From Hyphomicrobiales bacterium (GTDB lineage Bacteria; Pseudomonadota; Alphaproteobacteria; Rhizobiales; Rhizobiaceae): 41,996 nt of DNA. Under the pieces are notes generated by a model. It had not been told where the DNA came from. It did not search any database and saw nothing but the letters and a program-made list of their open reading frames with translations. Positions 31,422 through 39,243 of this stretch are shown piece by piece (the first letter of the stretch is position 1; every line of letters begins with the position of its first letter). The position numbers were made by a program, and so were the translations under genes. The stretch covers positions 1 to 41,996 of the forward strand of contig UBNQ01000045.1 of NCBI GenBank assembly GCA_900466875.1, read 5' to 3'.

Positions 31422-33431
31422 GTGGTTTCACCTCTTCTTCTCGGCATCGATACCGGCGGCACCTATACGGATGCCGTTCTTTTCCGCGAACACGAGGGGG
31501 TGATCGCCAAGGCGAAATCGCTCACCACCCGGCATGATCTCTCTGAAGGCATTTCCGGTGCCGTCGATGCAACGCTGGCAAAGAGCGGCATCCGGCCTGA
31601 AGAAATCGCCATGGTCTCGCTGTCGACGACGCTTGCCACCAATGCCCTGGTCGAAGGGCAGGGGGGCCGGGCGACTCTGGTGATGATCGGTTTTGGCCCG
31701 GATGATATTGCGCGCGGAGGACTGTCGGAAGCGCTCGGCACCGATCCGGTGATCTTTCTGCCCGGCGGCCATGATGTCCATGGCAACGAAACGCCGCTCG
31801 ATATGACACCGTTGGATGAAGCTTTGCCGACACTCGGCCCGAGCGTCTCATCCTTCGCCATAGCCGGTTATTTCGCCGTCCGGAATCCGGCTCATGAAAT
31901 CAGGGTGAGGGATCGGATCCGCGAACTGAGCCATAAGCCCGTCACCTGCAGCCACGAGCTTTCCTCGAAACTGGGCGGACCGCGGCGCGCCTTGACGACG
32001 CTGCTCAATGCCCGCCTGGTGTCGATCATCGACCGCCTGATCGGTTCGACAGAAGATTTTCTCGAAAAATCCGGCATCCACGCGCCTCTCATGGTCGTGC
32101 GGGGCGATGGCGCATTGATGTCCTCCGCGGAAGCGCGGTTGCGGCCGATCGAAACAATCCTGTCCGGCCCCGCCGCAAGTCTCGTGGGCGCGCACTATCT
32201 CACCGGGCTCGATGAAGCGGTTATATCCGATATCGGTGGCACGACGACGGATGTCGCCGTCCTTCAGGGCGGCAGGCCGAAGCTTGCACCCGATGGCGCG
32301 AATGTCGGCGGCCATGAGACGATGGTGGAGGCGGTCGCCTTGCGCACGTTTGGCCTCGGCGGTGATTCGGAAGTGCATTTCGATGATCGCGGGCTGGAGG
32401 CTAAAATCACGCTTGGCCCAAGGCGTCTTCTGCCACTCAGCCTTCTGGCCGCCACCTATGGCGACAGCGTGCTGTCTGCGCTCGATCTGCAGCTCCGCGC
32501 CACCCATGCCGGACGACACAATGGCCGCTTCGCGGTGCGGATCTCGATGGACGAGACCTCGGGCGAGGGCCTGCAGCCGCCGGAACAGGCGCTCCTTGCG
32601 CGGTTGGGCTCGGCACCCGTGGCTCTGAACGCGCTGTTGACGATGAATTCGCAGAAGGCCGTTCTCGACCGGCTTGTCGGCCGCGGGCTCGTGCAGTTGA
32701 GCGGTATTACGCCATCCGATGCGCTGCATGTGCTGGGGCGGCAGGACCAGTGGAGTGTCGAAGCGGCTCGGCTTGGACTTGCTATAGCTACGCGCAGGAA
32801 AAACGGTGCCGGGCGCGAGATCGCAGCGTCTGCGGAAGGTCTGGCCGGACAGATCGTCGACAGGCTCACCCGCCAATCCGCCGAGGTGGTGCTTTCGGCC
32901 TGCCTTGCGGAAGACGGCGCCGAAGCAATCGATCCGCCGGTCTCGCTGGTCGTCGATCGCGCGCTGAAGCGTACGCCCGGTATCGCGGGGTTTTCCATCG
33001 CGCTCGACCGCCCGCTTGTCGGCCTCGGCGCTTCGGCACCGGTCTATTACCCGGCAATCGCAGATATGCTCGGAGCCGAACCGGTGATCCCGGGGGATGC
33101 GGATGTTGCCAATGCGATCGGTGCCGTGGTCGGCCATATTAGGGTGGTCGTTGTGGTCACCGTCACCTCGCCGGAAGACGGCATGTATATCGTGGCCGGC
33201 GCCGGTGAGACCGTGACGATGGTCGGGGAAGCCCGGGCGCTGGATGCCGCGCGCAACCGGGCGGCGGCTGCAGCGCGCGACAAGGCTGGGCAGGAAGGAG
33301 CAGGCGACATCCTGATTTCCCTCGAAGAAGATATCGCAGCACCCGAAGTGGAAGGCGCGAGAAAACTCGTCGAAGCACGAATAACCGCCACGGCAACGGG
33401 CCGCCCGCGAATGACCCGTTTGCAGCGCTGA
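31422..33431 (+). CDS. Hydantoinase/oxoprolinase-family protein (HyuA-like)
   Basis: A 669-residue ATP-dependent amidohydrolase-type protein. It opens with the acetate-kinase-fold phosphate loop GIDTGGTYTD (8-17), then TTLATNALVEG, SGPAASLVGAHYLTG and a second ATP-fold segment SDIGGTTTDVAVLQGG. These are the marks of the HyuA/5-oxoprolinase N-terminal family. The usual partner HyuB (hydantoinase B domain) is absent both in the protein and next door, so a hydantoin or 5-oxoproline substrate is uncertain. Start is GTG at 31422 (GTGGTTTCACC); its ribosome site is poor. It follows the P450 by 86 bases and precedes glcB by 95. Confidence 0.85.
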   Translation: MVSPLLLGIDTGGTYTDAVLFREHEGVIAKAKSLTTRHDLSEGISGAVDATLAKSGIRPEEIAMVSLSTTLATNALVEGQGGRATLVMIGFGPDDIARGGLSEALGTDPVIFLPGGHDVHGNETPLDMTPLDEALPTLGPSVSSFAIAGYFAVRNPAHEIRVRDRIRELSHKPVTCSHELSSKLGGPRRALTTLLNARLVSIIDRLIGSTEDFLEKSGIHAPLMVVRGDGALMSSAEARLRPIETILSGPAASLVGAHYLTGLDEAVISDIGGTTTDVAVLQGGRPKLAPDGANVGGHETMVEAVALRTFGLGGDSEVHFDDRGLEAKITLGPRRLLPLSLLAATYGDSVLSALDLQLRATHAGRHNGRFAVRISMDETSGEGLQPPEQALLARLGSAPVALNALLTMNSQKAVLDRLVGRGLVQLSGITPSDALHVLGRQDQWSVEAARLGLAIATRRKNGAGREIAASAEGLAGQIVDRLTRQSAEVVLSACLAEDGAEAIDPPVSLVVDRALKRTPGIAGFSIALDRPLVGLGASAPVYYPAIADMLGAEPVIPGDADVANAIGAVVGHIRVVVVVTVTSPEDGMYIVAGAGETVTMVGEARALDAARNRAAAAARDKAGQEGAGDILISLEEDIAAPEVEGARKLVEARITATATGRPRMTRLQR

Positions 33432-33526
33432 ACCGAACCGTCTTGGGCTTTCGGCGCATTGACACCCCGTATCTCGCGGGCAAAGTGACGACACGAAAAA
33501 CCAAAAGCATGTGAGGGAGAAGCCGC

Positions 33527-35710
33527 ATGGCACGCAAGGACATCGCCGGTCTCAAGATTGACGAACAACTCCATCGGTTCCTGATGGAGGAAGCCCTGCC
33601 GGAGACGGACGTGGATAGCGACTATTTCTTCGAAGGGTTTTCGCAGATCGTCCATGAGCTTGCGCCCAAGAACCGAGAGCTTTTGGCAAAGCGCGACGCC
33701 TTCCAGCTGAAGATCGACGACTGGTACCGGAAAAACGGTGCGCCGTCTGATCTCGCGGTCTACGAAAACTTCCTGCGCGAGATCGGTTACCTTCTGCCCG
33801 AAGGTCCTGATTTCTCAGTATCGACCGAAAATGTCGATCCGGAAATCGCCGTCATCGCCGGCCCCCAGCTTGTCGTTCCTGTCATGAACGCGCGCTACGC
33901 GCTGAATGCCGCCAATGCCCGTTGGGGTTCGCTTTATGATGCGCTCTACGGCACCGATGCGATTTCGGAAGACGACGGCGCGGAGAAGGGCAAAGGCTAT
34001 AATCCTGTCCGTGGCGCAAAAGTTATTGCTTGGGTGCGGGATTTCCTCGATCGGTCTGCACCGCTCGCAGGCGGAAGCTGGAAAGAGGTCGCCTCGTTCA
34101 AGGTCGAACAGGCGGCCCTGTTCGTCACGCTGACCAGCGGAGAGGTGACGGGCCTCACCGATCCGTCTCAGTTCGCCGGCTATCTGGGCGAGACCGCAGC
34201 GCCGACTCAGATCCTCCTGAAGAAGAACAATCTTCACGTCGAAATCCTCATTGACCCGACCACCGCGATCGGCGGGCAAGATCCGGCACACATTTCCGAC
34301 GTCTGGGCCGAATCGGCTATCACCACGATCATGGACTGCGAAGATTCGGTTGCCGCCGTCGATGCCGAGGACAAGGTCGTCGTTTATCGCAACTGGCTCG
34401 GCCTGATGAAGGGCGACCTGACGGAAGACGTGTCCAAGGCCGGAAAAAGCTTCACCCGCAAACTCAACCCGGACCTCGAATACACGGCACCGGATGGTTC
34501 CACTTTCGACCTGAAATGCCGCTCGCTGATGCTGATCCGCAATGTCGGACATCTAATGACCAATCCGGCGATCCTCGATCGGGATGGAAACGAAGTACCG
34601 GAAGGCATCATGGATGCCATGGTGACAGCCCTGATCGCCATTCACGACGTCGGCCGCCCGGGTGGTCCCGAAGGCCGGAGGAAGAATTCCCGCCTCGGCT
34701 CCATGTATGTGGTCAAGCCGAAGCTGCATGGCCCGGAGGAAGTGGCCTTCGCGGCCGAGATCTTCACCCGTGTCGAACAGGTGCTTGGCCTGCGCAAGAA
34801 CACGATGAAGATGGGCATCATGGATGAGGAACGCCGCACCACGGTCAACCTCAAGGAGGCGATCCGCGCTGCAAAAGACCGCGTCGTGTTCATCAATACC
34901 GGCTTCCTCGACCGCACCGGTGACGAGATCCATACCTCGATGGAAGCCGGCCCGATGATCCGCAAGGGGGATATGAAACAGGCGTCGTGGATTGCGGCCT
35001 ATGAGAACTGGAATGTCGATATCGGCCTGGAATGCGGGCTTTCCGGCCATGCGCAGATCGGCAAGGGCATGTGGGCCATGCCGGACCTGATGGCGGCAAT
35101 GCTGGAGCAGAAGATCGGCCACCCGAAGGCCGGCGCCAACACCGCATGGGTTCCGTCACCGACGGCAGCCACGCTGCACGCCACGCATTATCACACGGTT
35201 GATGTGGCGGCCGTCCAGAAGAGCCTAAAGAGCCGCACCCGGGCAAAACTCGCCGACATCCTGTCGGTACCGGTCGCACCGCGTCCCAACTGGACGCCGG
35301 AGGAGATCGGCCGCGAGCTCGACAACAATGCGCAAGGGATACTCGGCTATGTCGTGCGCTGGATCGATCAGGGTGTCGGTTGCTCCAAAGTGCCGGACAT
35401 CAACAATGTCGGCCTGATGGAAGACCGCGCCACGCTGCGTATCTCGGCCCAGCACATGGCCAACTGGCTGCACCACAAGGTCGTGACCGAAGATCAGATC
35501 GTCGAGACAATGAAGCGCATGGCAAAGGTCGTGGATGGCCAGAATGCCGGCGATCCGCTCTATGTGCCGATGGCGAAGGATTTTGACGGTTCGATCGCAT
35601 TCCAGGCCGCACTCGATCTGGTGCTCAAGGGACGCGAGCAGCCCAACGGTTATACCGAACCCGTCCTTCATCGCAGAAGGCTGGAGTTGAAGGCAAAGCT
35701 CGCCAGCTGA
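33527..35710 (+). CDS. glcB: Malate synthase G
   Basis: It condenses glyoxylate with acetyl-CoA to malate, in the glyoxylate cycle or in glycolate use. The 727-residue length is that of isoform G, not A. Family segments include TTIMDCEDSVAAVD, the catalytic region around KMGIMDEERRTTVNLKEA and GKGMWAMPDLMA. GTGAGGGAGAAG precedes the ATG. A TTGACA at 33459 may be part of its promoter, but I see no good -10 partner. Isocitrate lyase is not in the window. A bidirectional terminator follows. Confidence 0.96.
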   Translation: MARKDIAGLKIDEQLHRFLMEEALPETDVDSDYFFEGFSQIVHELAPKNRELLAKRDAFQLKIDDWYRKNGAPSDLAVYENFLREIGYLLPEGPDFSVSTENVDPEIAVIAGPQLVVPVMNARYALNAANARWGSLYDALYGTDAISEDDGAEKGKGYNPVRGAKVIAWVRDFLDRSAPLAGGSWKEVASFKVEQAALFVTLTSGEVTGLTDPSQFAGYLGETAAPTQILLKKNNLHVEILIDPTTAIGGQDPAHISDVWAESAITTIMDCEDSVAAVDAEDKVVVYRNWLGLMKGDLTEDVSKAGKSFTRKLNPDLEYTAPDGSTFDLKCRSLMLIRNVGHLMTNPAILDRDGNEVPEGIMDAMVTALIAIHDVGRPGGPEGRRKNSRLGSMYVVKPKLHGPEEVAFAAEIFTRVEQVLGLRKNTMKMGIMDEERRTTVNLKEAIRAAKDRVVFINTGFLDRTGDEIHTSMEAGPMIRKGDMKQASWIAAYENWNVDIGLECGLSGHAQIGKGMWAMPDLMAAMLEQKIGHPKAGANTAWVPSPTAATLHATHYHTVDVAAVQKSLKSRTRAKLADILSVPVAPRPNWTPEEIGRELDNNAQGILGYVVRWIDQGVGCSKVPDINNVGLMEDRATLRISAQHMANWLHHKVVTEDQIVETMKRMAKVVDGQNAGDPLYVPMAKDFDGSIAFQAALDLVLKGREQPNGYTEPVLHRRRLELKAKLAS

Positions 35711-35728
35711 TCTCGAAGACCCGCCAAT

Positions 35729-35765
35729 AAAAAAAGCCGCCGGGAACATTCTCGGCGGCTTTTTC
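35729..35765. terminator. Bidirectional terminator between glcB and the L,D-transpeptidase gene
   Basis: A near-perfect stem AGCCGCCGGGA / TCTCGGCGGCT (one mismatch) with a 4-base loop is flanked by AAAAAAA on the left and TTTTT on the right. It serves the plus-strand glcB and the converging minus-strand gene. Confidence 0.92.
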
Positions 35766-35785
35766 TATTTCAGGATTTGCCAGTC

Positions 35786-36457
35786 TTACTGGATCACGAC
35801 GACCTTGGTGGCCTTGCCCGGACGAACGCGGCTATAGAGGTCGATCACGTCCTGGTTCATCAGGCGAATGCAGCCGGAAGACGCAGCCGTTCCGATCGAG
35901 GCCCATTCCGGTGTGCCGTGCAGGCGGAACAGCGTGTCCTGGCCCTTTTCGTTGAACAGATACATGGCGCGTGCGCCAAGCGGGTTGTTGAGGCCCGGAC
36001 CCATGCCGTTTTCGACATATTTGGCCACATCCGGCTTGCGCGCCGCCATTTCCTTCGGCGGATGCCAGTTTGGCCATTCCTGCTTCCAGGCAACATAGGC
36101 GGTACCCGACCATGCAAAGCCCGCCTTGCCGACGCCGATGCCGTAACGCACCGCGCGGCCACCCGGCAGGATGTAATAGAGATGGCGCTCGCGCGTGTTC
36201 ACGACAACCGTGCCCGGCTTTTCCGCGGTCTCGTAATTGACGATCTGGCGGACGAACTCCTGCTTGACCCGGTTGATCGGAATGGCCGGCAGGGTATAGC
36301 CTGCATCGGTCACCGAACCGTAGGAATCGGTGAAGATCTGGGCCGTCTCGATGCGAACCGGTGCGTCTGTCTTGGCTGTTTCGGACGTGGTCGAGCAGCC
36401 GGCCAGGGCAGCGGTTGCCAACAGGCCGAGTGCGAGCATGCTGTTGCGAAAGCGCAT
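35786..36457 (-). CDS. L,D-transpeptidase lipoprotein (YkuD family)
   Basis: A periplasmic enzyme of 223 residues that forms 3-3 cross-links or attaches proteins to peptidoglycan. A lipoprotein signal ends in LAGC, with lipidated Cys21. The YkuD active site HGTPEW...SSGCIRL is complete, with His180 and catalytic Cys196. In Rhizobiales, which grow at the pole, 3-3 cross-links are abundant and such enzymes are numerous, so the specific paralogue cannot be named. The ATG at 36457 starts MRFRNSMLALGLL. It converges with glcB and shares its terminator. Confidence 0.93.
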   Translation of the reverse strand: MRFRNSMLALGLLATAALAGCSTTSETAKTDAPVRIETAQIFTDSYGSVTDAGYTLPAIPINRVKQEFVRQIVNYETAEKPGTVVVNTRERHLYYILPGGRAVRYGIGVGKAGFAWSGTAYVAWKQEWPNWHPPKEMAARKPDVAKYVENGMGPGLNNPLGARAMYLFNEKGQDTLFRLHGTPEWASIGTAASSGCIRLMNQDVIDLYSRVRPGKATKVVVIQ

Positions 36458-36580
36458 GGATGTCTCTTGGTAAAAGAATCGATTGAAATGGCGTCAAGCC
36501 GCCGTCGAAACCGTTATTTTGCATTAGATTGCGCTTGGCAAGTTGCGCAGGCCTGCAGCGCGTCGGCAGGAGACGAATTG

Positions 36581-36598
36581 AAAAGGCCATGGCCTTTT
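36581..36598. promoter_or_regulatory. Perfect 18-bp palindrome upstream of mmcB
   Basis: AAAAGGCCATGGCCTTTT is self-complementary and lies in the 186-base divergent region between the L,D-transpeptidase gene and mmcB, 46 bases before the mmcB start. It could be an operator for a dimeric regulator. As RNA it would form a short stem with a T tail. The rest of this divergent region shows no clear -35/-10 pair. Confidence 0.35.
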
Positions 36599-36643
36599 TG
36601 CAACATTCACAATGCTGCCCCGAGTAACGGCTAAGGAGCCGCC

Positions 36644-37132
36644 ATGACAATACTGAGTGTCGTGAACGACAACCCCCTGATCGACGGTCGCCAGTCCGCC
36701 CGTGCGATGATGGTCCGCAAGGGCGTCCAGATCCTCCTGCACGATATGCGGCATGCGGTTCTGCCCGAGCTTGTCCTGCCCAATGGCCGCCGTGCCGATC
36801 TGATCACGATGTCGGACAAGGGAGAAATCTGGATTGTCGAGATAAAGACGTCGATCGAGGATTTTCGCATCGACCGCAAATGGCCGGATTATCGCGCCTA
36901 TTGCGACCGGCTTCTGTTTGCCACGCACAAGGATGTGCCGCTCGAAATCTTCCCCGAAGACTGCGGTCTGCTGTTATCGGACGGTTATGGTGCACATCTC
37001 CTGCGCGACGCATCCGAGCACAAGCTCGCTCCGGCAACGCGCAAGTCGCTGATGCTCGATTTTTCACGCGCTGCCGCCCACCGCCTGATGATGGCGGAAT
37101 GGTCTACCGGCAAAAGTTTTGACGACGTTTAG
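36644..37132 (+). CDS. mmcB: MmcB-family DNA repair protein
   Basis: A 162-residue protein with a PD-(D/E)xK nuclease-like core: Asp52 in NGRRADLITM, then Glu66 and Lys68 in IWIVEIKTS, with the following DFRIDRKWPDY typical of the family. MmcB was named in Caulobacter as an SOS-controlled gene that affects mitomycin C tolerance and mutagenesis. The exact nuclease activity is not established. The ATG at 36644 follows AAGGAGCCGCC. I see no LexA box by eye (GTTC-N7-GTTC type) in the preceding 180 bases. actR converges 71 bases downstream. Confidence 0.88.
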   Translation: MTILSVVNDNPLIDGRQSARAMMVRKGVQILLHDMRHAVLPELVLPNGRRADLITMSDKGEIWIVEIKTSIEDFRIDRKWPDYRAYCDRLLFATHKDVPLEIFPEDCGLLLSDGYGAHLLRDASEHKLAPATRKSLMLDFSRAAAHRLMMAEWSTGKSFDDV

Positions 37133-37203
37133 GTAGATTTTGTCCGAAGCCGAACCGGTCGGCATCTGGAATTGCGTGAAACCGTAAGCCCCGGACGGGC
37201 GCC

Positions 37204-37779
37204 TTACTTGGGCGCCCGCTTTGCGAGAATGCGCTGCAATGTACGGCGATGCATGTTGAGGCGCCGTGCCGTCTCCGAAACGTTGCGTTCGCACATTTCA
37301 TAGACGCGCTGGATATGCTCCCACCGCACGCGATCCGCCGACATCGGGTTTTCGGGCAGATCGGCCTTTTCCCCTGGGCGCTGCGTCAACGCATTGAACA
37401 CGTCGTCGGCGTCGGCCGGCTTTGAGAGATAGTCGACCGCGCCGAGCTTGACCGCAGTCACGGCAGTCGCAATGTTTCCGTAGCCGGTCAGCACGATGAC
37501 GCGCGTATCCTGTCGGAACTGCCGGATCGTTTCGATGACGTCGAGCCCGTTCCCGTCACCCAGACGAAGGTCGACGACCGCGTATTTGGGTGCCTTCTGG
37601 CGCACTTTGGCGATGCCTTCAGCCACTGTTTCCGCAGCTTCGACGGTAAAGCCGCGCGTTTCCATGGCGCGCGCCAGGCGGCGCAGAAACGGCCCGTCAT
37701 CGTCAACGATCAACAGCGAAGGGTCGGAACCAATATAATCCTCGTTCTGAGGATTGGATTGCGGCAGTGTTGTTTCCAT
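37204..37779 (-). CDS. actR: ActR (RegA/PrrA-type) redox response regulator
   Basis: The response regulator of the ActS/ActR pair. It controls acid tolerance, CO2 fixation, nitrogen and respiratory genes according to redox state. It has 191 residues: receiver domain with VDDDGP at 25-30 and phospho-acceptor Asp70 (YAVVDLRLGDGNG), a proline-bearing linker, and a Fis-type helix-turn-helix NVSETARRLNMHRRTLQRIL at the end. I chose the ATG at 37779, because GGAG lies 7 bases before it; the ATG two codons upstream is only one base from it. It follows actS by 63 bases in the same direction. Confidence 0.94.
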   Translation of the reverse strand: METTLPQSNPQNEDYIGSDPSLLIVDDDGPFLRRLARAMETRGFTVEAAETVAEGIAKVRQKAPKYAVVDLRLGDGNGLDVIETIRQFRQDTRVIVLTGYGNIATAVTAVKLGAVDYLSKPADADDVFNALTQRPGEKADLPENPMSADRVRWEHIQRVYEMCERNVSETARRLNMHRRTLQRILAKRAPK

Positions 37780-37842
37780 CTTCATTCTCCGGGATCGATG
37801 GATCCCAATTATCATATAGAACGCAGTAAAGTTGGAGCTAGA

Positions 37843-39174
37843 TCAAATTGGCCTGTCCATAATTGATCTAGGCCATTCAATTCGAATGCGTGCTCCGACT
37901 TGGCCATCTCCGCGGTTGCTGAAGCGGATCGACGCGCCGGAGCGTTCCAGCAATGTCTTGGCGATGAAAAGTCCCAAGCCCAGGCCGCCGGCATGTTCGC
38001 TGCGCTCGCGGGTGCGGGATGTCATATAGGGTTCGCCGATCCGCGAAAGGATGACGGGAGAATAACCCGGACCGTCGTCCTCGATCATGATCGCAACTCT
38101 CTGGTCGTCGTATTCGACCGATATGATCACCTGGGCTTTGGCGTAATCGACCGCATTCTCGATTAGATTGCCGAGCCCGTAGAGAATGCCGGCGTTTCTG
38201 ATACCCACCGGCTCGTGGCCGCCATCGTTTTTTTGCTGAAGCTTGATGTCGATATCGAACTGCCGGTGCGGGGCGATCACCTCTTCCATCATCGAGGAGA
38301 GAGGAAGACGCCTCAAATGCTCCTCACCTTCCGCTGGCAGCGAGGTCAGGCGGCGCAGGATGTCGCGGCATCGCTCGCTCTGGCTGCGCAGCAGCTGCAC
38401 ATCTTCCCTGAACCGCTCGTCTTTGCCGAGTTCGCGCTCCATTTCCTTGGCAACGACGCTGATCGTCGCGAGCGGTGTTCCCAGTTCATGGGCGGCGGCG
38501 GCGGCAAGGCCGTCAAGCTGGCCGAGATGTTTTTCCCGCTCCAGGATCATTTCCGTCGCCACAAGGGCATCCGCAAGCAGGCTCGCTTCATGGGAAACGC
38601 GGTAGGCATAGAAAGCCGCAAACACCATCATAGAGGCGATCGAGAACCACACGCCGAGCTGCATGATCGGCTGGATGCGCAGATGCTGCCCCTCGTACCA
38701 CGGAACCGGGTAGGGGGAGAGTGACAGAACGGTCGTGCAGGCAAGCGCGAAAACGAGCAGGATCAGCGAATGGCGTAATGGCTGCGATGCAAAGGCGATG
38801 ATGACTGGCACACAGATCAGCGGTGCGAACGGATTGCCAAGCCCCCCGGTGATGAACAAAAGCGCGCCCATCTGAAGAAGGTCGAAGCAGAGCAGCGCCA
38901 GCGCCGATTTCGGCCCGAGCCGATGCGTGGCTGGAAACCATGCTGAAAGGATGAGATTTGCGACCGCCAGAGCCGCGATCAATATGGTCGCCTGGGCGAT
39001 CGGCATCGGGAAACCAAGCAAACCCCAGATGATCACAACGGTGATCGTCTGCCCCGCCACGGCGAGCCATCTCAGCCTCACCAGCGTCTGCAACCGGATG
39101 CTGCGGCTCACATGGCCGATCTTGCCGCCCTGCGATGAAGACATGTCTGTATTATGCAACATAGTTTCGGACAT
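37843..39174 (-). CDS. actS: ActS (RegB/PrrB-type) redox sensor kinase
   Basis: A membrane histidine kinase of 443 residues with about six N-terminal membrane helices (residues 35-195). The quinone-sensing motif GGLGNPF is at 110-116, the H-box AAAAHELGTPL has His229, and Cys269 in SERCRDIL is the position of the redox-active Cys of RegB. The ATPase domain has NLIENAVDYA, EDDGPGY and GGLGLGLFIAKTLLE. All sensing residues known for RegB are therefore present. The ATG at 39174 starts MSETMLHNTD; an ATG ten codons later is possible. hrpB ends 69 bases before its start. Confidence 0.94.
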   Translation of the reverse strand: MSETMLHNTDMSSSQGGKIGHVSRSIRLQTLVRLRWLAVAGQTITVVIIWGLLGFPMPIAQATILIAALAVANLILSAWFPATHRLGPKSALALLCFDLLQMGALLFITGGLGNPFAPLICVPVIIAFASQPLRHSLILLVFALACTTVLSLSPYPVPWYEGQHLRIQPIMQLGVWFSIASMMVFAAFYAYRVSHEASLLADALVATEMILEREKHLGQLDGLAAAAAHELGTPLATISVVAKEMERELGKDERFREDVQLLRSQSERCRDILRRLTSLPAEGEEHLRRLPLSSMMEEVIAPHRQFDIDIKLQQKNDGGHEPVGIRNAGILYGLGNLIENAVDYAKAQVIISVEYDDQRVAIMIEDDGPGYSPVILSRIGEPYMTSRTRERSEHAGGLGLGLFIAKTLLERSGASIRFSNRGDGQVGARIRIEWPRSIMDRPI

Positions 39175-39243
39175 TATTGTATAGGCCTTAATGTAACCAA
39201 ACCTCTTAAATCGGTTCAGTATTCCACAGGACGTGACATCCTG

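Noticed and set aside
31848..33533. 561-codon minus-strand open frame opposite the HyuA-like gene
   Set aside because: Antisense shadow. The plus strand has conserved ATP-binding motifs throughout.
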